From contig NZ_CP067393.1 of NCBI RefSeq assembly GCF_016653615.1, positions 3,053,673 to 3,117,672 of the forward strand: a DNA stretch of 64,000 nucleotides, in the 5' to 3' direction. Made by a program: the position numbers and the translations under genes. Source of the stretch: Entomomonas asaccharolytica. Its GTDB lineage: Bacteria > Pseudomonadota > Gammaproteobacteria > Pseudomonadales > Pseudomonadaceae. Positions 61,648 through 64,000 of the stretch are shown here, piece after piece. Each line of letters starts with the position of its first letter. Position 1 is the first letter of the stretch. The notes beneath the pieces are model-generated. The model searched no databases. It was not told the origin of the DNA and saw nothing but the letters and a program-made list of their open reading frames with translations.

Positions 61648-62042
61648 GTCTTTCAAATACAGCCCAACAGATTCTTGATACCTTTACTGCTGCCAATAGT
61701 TGGGAACAAAAAATGCGTCTACTGATGCAAGTAGGTGCAACATTACAACCGTTGGATGAAAAAGAACAAATTGATAAAAACCAAGTTCAAGGTTGCGAAA
61801 GCCTAGTTTGGTTAATTGCAGAACAACACAACCAGTTATGGCACTTTAAAGCATACAGCGATGCACGGTTAATGCGCGGTTTATTAGTGGTACTAATAGT
61901 TCGAGTAAATGGATTAACCGCTGATGAAATAAAACAAATTGATTTAGAAGATTGGTTTCTACAGCTAGGATTAGCTAGACAATTATCAAGCTCTCGGCGC
62001 GATGGTTTAAAAGCCATTTTTCAGAAAATAAAATCTATTTAA
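61644..62042 (+). CDS. csdE: SufE-family sulfur acceptor CsdE
   Basis: A 132-residue SufE-fold protein accepting persulfide from CsdA. The acceptor Cys51 is in VQGCESLVWL, the family hallmark. The core continues with YSDARLMRGLLVVLIVRVNG and the end LSSSRRDGLKAIFQKIK. ATG overlaps the csdA stop by four bases (ATGA), implying coupled translation. Confidence 0.92.
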   Translation: MSLSNTAQQILDTFTAANSWEQKMRLLMQVGATLQPLDEKEQIDKNQVQGCESLVWLIAEQHNQLWHFKAYSDARLMRGLLVVLIVRVNGLTADEIKQIDLEDWFLQLGLARQLSSSRRDGLKAIFQKIKSI

Positions 62043-62051
62043 TAAACATAA

Positions 62052-62086
62052 AAAAACGGTAACTGCTTAAGCAAGTTACCGTTTTT
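62052..62086. terminator. Bidirectional intrinsic terminator between csdE and 62103-62936
   Basis: AAAAACGGTAACT (62052-62064) pairs perfectly with AGTTACCGTTTTT (62074-62086), 13 bp, with A- and T-runs at both ends so it can act on both strands. Confidence 0.9.
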
Positions 62087-62102
62087 ACTATGCAATAGCA
62101 AA

Positions 62103-62936
62103 TTACATATTTTGACGAATACCTGCCACTAACCAAGGCTTATTCTCACCCTGTTCACGCTCCATCCGCCAGCTTTCATTAAACGCTTCACCTTGATCAA
62201 AACGAGATGTCTTAGCAACGCCTGTAAACGTTAAAGTTGCTACCGTTTTTTCAGCATCGTTATCTACTCCATCAAGCACTACATCAAGATTTTCAATATA
62301 AGTTGACTGGAAACCATCACCTGCTTCTGCACGCTCTTGCTTTAAGAAAGTTAACAACTCAGGCGTCACATACTCAGCTATTTTATCCATTTCATTAGCA
62401 TCCCAATGCTCTTGTAATGACATAAAATGCTCTTTAGCTGCCGCTACAAACGAATCTGCATTAAACCAAGCAGGTGCATTAATCACAGGTTCAGCACTAG
62501 TTGTTGTTACTCGCTGTGTTCCAAAGATAGGAGATTGATTATTATCATGTCCTTGGAATGTATTAACAGAATTATTAGCGCCCTGTTGTTGTGGTCTCAT
62601 ACGGCTTCTGATAAAACGAATAATAAAGAAGGCTAATAAGCCAATAACAATAATATCGAAGAAATTGATACCATTAAAACCACCCATAAACAACGAAGCT
62701 AACAAACCACCTGCGACAAAACCAGCTAAAGGTCCCATCCAACTTCTACCAGGCGCAGCCTGTTGATTAGGGTTAGTGGCAGGCCTATTAGGTGTTGCTT
62801 GACGGCTTTGTTGATGAGAAGGGGCTTTGCCAAATGAACGGCCGCCACCAAAACGTCTTGCATCAGCATCAAAACTCACCAATACCATCGATAAACTAAG
62901 ACAAACGATTGCAAAAAAGCTAAAAATACGTTGCAT
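62103..62936 (-). CDS. Tim44-like domain membrane protein
   Basis: A 277-residue protein with a signal peptide (about 1-26, ending DADA-RRFGGGRSFG), a Gln/Pro/Asn-rich linker, a Gly-rich hydrophobic stretch (GPLAGFVAGGLLASLFMGGF) and a membrane helix (FFDIIVIGLLAFFIIRFI), then a C-terminal Tim44-like/NTF2-fold domain (about 150-275: WFNADSFVAAAKEHFMSLQE, ESWRMEREQGENKPWLVAGI). Known in Proteobacteria as a conserved envelope protein of unknown role. Confidence 0.85.
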   Translation of the reverse strand: MQRIFSFFAIVCLSLSMVLVSFDADARRFGGGRSFGKAPSHQQSRQATPNRPATNPNQQAAPGRSWMGPLAGFVAGGLLASLFMGGFNGINFFDIIVIGLLAFFIIRFIRSRMRPQQQGANNSVNTFQGHDNNQSPIFGTQRVTTTSAEPVINAPAWFNADSFVAAAKEHFMSLQEHWDANEMDKIAEYVTPELLTFLKQERAEAGDGFQSTYIENLDVVLDGVDNDAEKTVATLTFTGVAKTSRFDQGEAFNESWRMEREQGENKPWLVAGIRQNM

Positions 62937-63091
62937 TATGAAAAAATCCCCTCAATAACAGATAAATCTTTATACTACATGGTGACATATTATTAATATT
63001 TCATTACCAATAGTGATTAATTTTGTTTCTTTTCTTTGCAAAAGTCTATCACAGTAGTAAAAGACTATACAGTCTTTAAACAGGAGAAAGC

Positions 63092-63520
63092 ATGGAACCA
63101 AGAATTAGTATTATCACCCTAGGTGTGAAAAGCTTAACTGATTCTTATAATTTCTATCACCACGGTTTAGGCTTTGCAACCAGCGGCACTCCTGACGATG
63201 GAATTTTATTCTTTAAAACAACTGGCTGCTGTCTAGCTTTATACCCCTATCAACAGCTAGCGGAAGATGCTTTACAGGAAATACCAAGCAAAGCTAGTTT
63301 TTCTGGAATTACCTTAGCGCACAATACGCGAACTGCAGAGCAAGTCGAACAAATACTTGAGCAAGCGGCAAAAGCAGGCGCTAACATTATCAAACCAGCT
63401 CAAACTACTTGTTGGGGTGGCTACCATGGTTACTTTACAGACTTAGATGGGTATCTATGGGAAATTGCTTACGGCGCGATGTGGCAATTTAATCCTGATG
63501 GTAGTTTATTAATCAAGTAA
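63092..63520 (+). CDS. VOC-family (glyoxalase-like) protein
   Basis: A 142-residue protein of two beta-alpha-beta-beta-beta modules: ISIITLGVKSLTDSYNFYHH with GFATSGTPDDGILFF, and TGITLAHNTR-like SGITLAHNTRTAEQVEQILE with WGGYHGYFTDLDGYLWEIAY. The C-terminal GYFTDLDGYLWEIA is typical of VOC dioxygenase-like proteins with a metal-binding Glu. Substrate unknown. GGAG lies seven bases before the ATG. Converges on the zinc-ribbon gene. Confidence 0.88.
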   Translation: MEPRISIITLGVKSLTDSYNFYHHGLGFATSGTPDDGILFFKTTGCCLALYPYQQLAEDALQEIPSKASFSGITLAHNTRTAEQVEQILEQAAKAGANIIKPAQTTCWGGYHGYFTDLDGYLWEIAYGAMWQFNPDGSLLIK

Positions 63521-63528
63521 CAATACTG

Positions 63529-63687
63529 CTATTCACTTTTAGCTTTCTTATTAAGCTCGTTACCTTGGGGCTTAAATGCTTTGCCACAGGGAGGACAAAC
63601 AATATCCTCATTCTTTTTATAAGTTTGTTCAGTTACTTGAAAAATCTTGCCACAGGCTGGACATTTAATATCTATTTCTTTGTTCAT
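63529..63687 (-). CDS. Small zinc-ribbon protein (52 aa)
   Basis: A short gene read directly from the sequence: ATG at 63687, TAG at 63529-63531, GGAG nine bases before the start. The product MNKEIDIKCPACGKIFQVTE... has two Cys pairs (CPACGK at 9-14 and CPPCGK at 32-37) spaced as in a zinc ribbon, then a basic tail. Similar small ribbons occur as nucleic-acid-binding or regulatory proteins; its role is unknown. It converges on the VOC gene with an eight-base gap. Confidence 0.75.
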   Translation of the reverse strand: MNKEIDIKCPACGKIFQVTEQTYKKNEDIVCPPCGKAFKPQGNELNKKAKSE

Positions 63688-63974
63688 AATTCGCTCCTTT
63701 AGGTTAAACTATTTACAGAGTATTAGCGTATCATTAGCAAACAAATAATAAAGTTATATTAAAGTCAAGAAAGGGCTATAACTTTGGTAGCATTTTCCCT
63801 AAATATGCCTTACTTTAACTCATTTTAAAAATACAAAATAACTAGCCAAGCGCAAGTGAGATAGGTATATTTTAGAATTTAAAAATTTAGTCATTAGCGA
63901 GTAAACATTTTTGCATAAAGTAATATTGTTGTTATTAAGTATCATAATAACAAATCAAGGATTAGCAGCCACCT

Positions 63975-64000
63975 ATGAAAGCCATGGTTATGCGCAATTT
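63975..64000 (+). CDS. Start of a gene cut by the right edge, possibly an alcohol dehydrogenase
   Basis: ATG 63975 begins MKAMVMRNF before the window ends; AAGGA lies about 14 bases upstream. The MKAMV start resembles zinc-dependent alcohol dehydrogenases, but eight residues are too few for a firm call. Confidence 0.3.

Overview
The window looks like chromosome from a low-GC member of the Pseudomonadaceae. The closest match I know is the insect-gut genus Entomomonas; this is inferred from gene content and not checked by any search. Pointers are an AlgP/AlgR3-type histone-like protein, two proteins with DUF2388-like ends, a DUF3077/DUF6124-type small protein behind its structured leader, the piuA-Sel1-piuC iron cluster, an LpoP-type lipoprotein beside mrcB, pyrG-kdsA-eno and dapB-dnaJ-dnaK-grpE. 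Base composition is strongly AT-rich throughout.

Region 1 (1-5553) is an orphan type VI secretion cassette on the minus strand: vgrG (with one frameshift), a DUF4123 adaptor/chaperone, and an Rhs-repeat effector that runs off the left edge. Region 2 (6019-6517) is a folded leader RNA in front of a small DUF3077-like gene. Region 3 (about 6548-16184) is accessory DNA next to a tRNA-Pro(GGG) gene. It holds a type I restriction-modification operon (hsdM-hsdS-hsdR) whose HsdR carries an extra N-terminal HEPN/Abi_C-like domain, bracketed by diverged direct repeats exactly 7,026 bp apart. It also holds a repeat-rich non-coding block, a winged-helix gene, an AlpA-type regulator and an unrecognised 327-residue gene. 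No integrase is visible.

Region 4 (16536-30153) carries uspE, pykA (with an intrinsic-terminator hairpin directly in front of its ribosome-binding site), sbp, the piuA iron-uptake operon behind a Fur-box-like site, bcp, ribA, a BtuF-like binding protein, and three consecutive small exported proteins (a Pro/Asn repeat protein, a DUF2388-type paralogue and a CigR-like protein).

Region 5 (30172-48594) is mostly core genome: nudix, rep, lpoP-mrcB, algP, qor, tsaC-hemE-dapB-dnaJ-dnaK-grpE with two clear sigma-32 promoters, and pyrG-kdsA-eno.

Region 6 (48640-64000) mixes core genes (nudF-DUF1249, ubiX, katE, csdA-csdE, psiE) with accessory ones: a TraB/GumN-like protein that has lost its conserved histidine motifs, an ADP-ribosylglycohydrolase, a Firmicutes-type GRP sugar transporter, an amino-acid racemase, an SGNH hydrolase and a SUKH-like protein. 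A 52-residue zinc-ribbon gene sits near the right edge.

Strongest candidates for something new: the HEPN-HsdR fusion in its repeat-bounded cassette, the structured leader at 6019-6213, the repeat/dyad block at 13682-14169, and the rebuilt N-terminus of the frameshifted VgrG.
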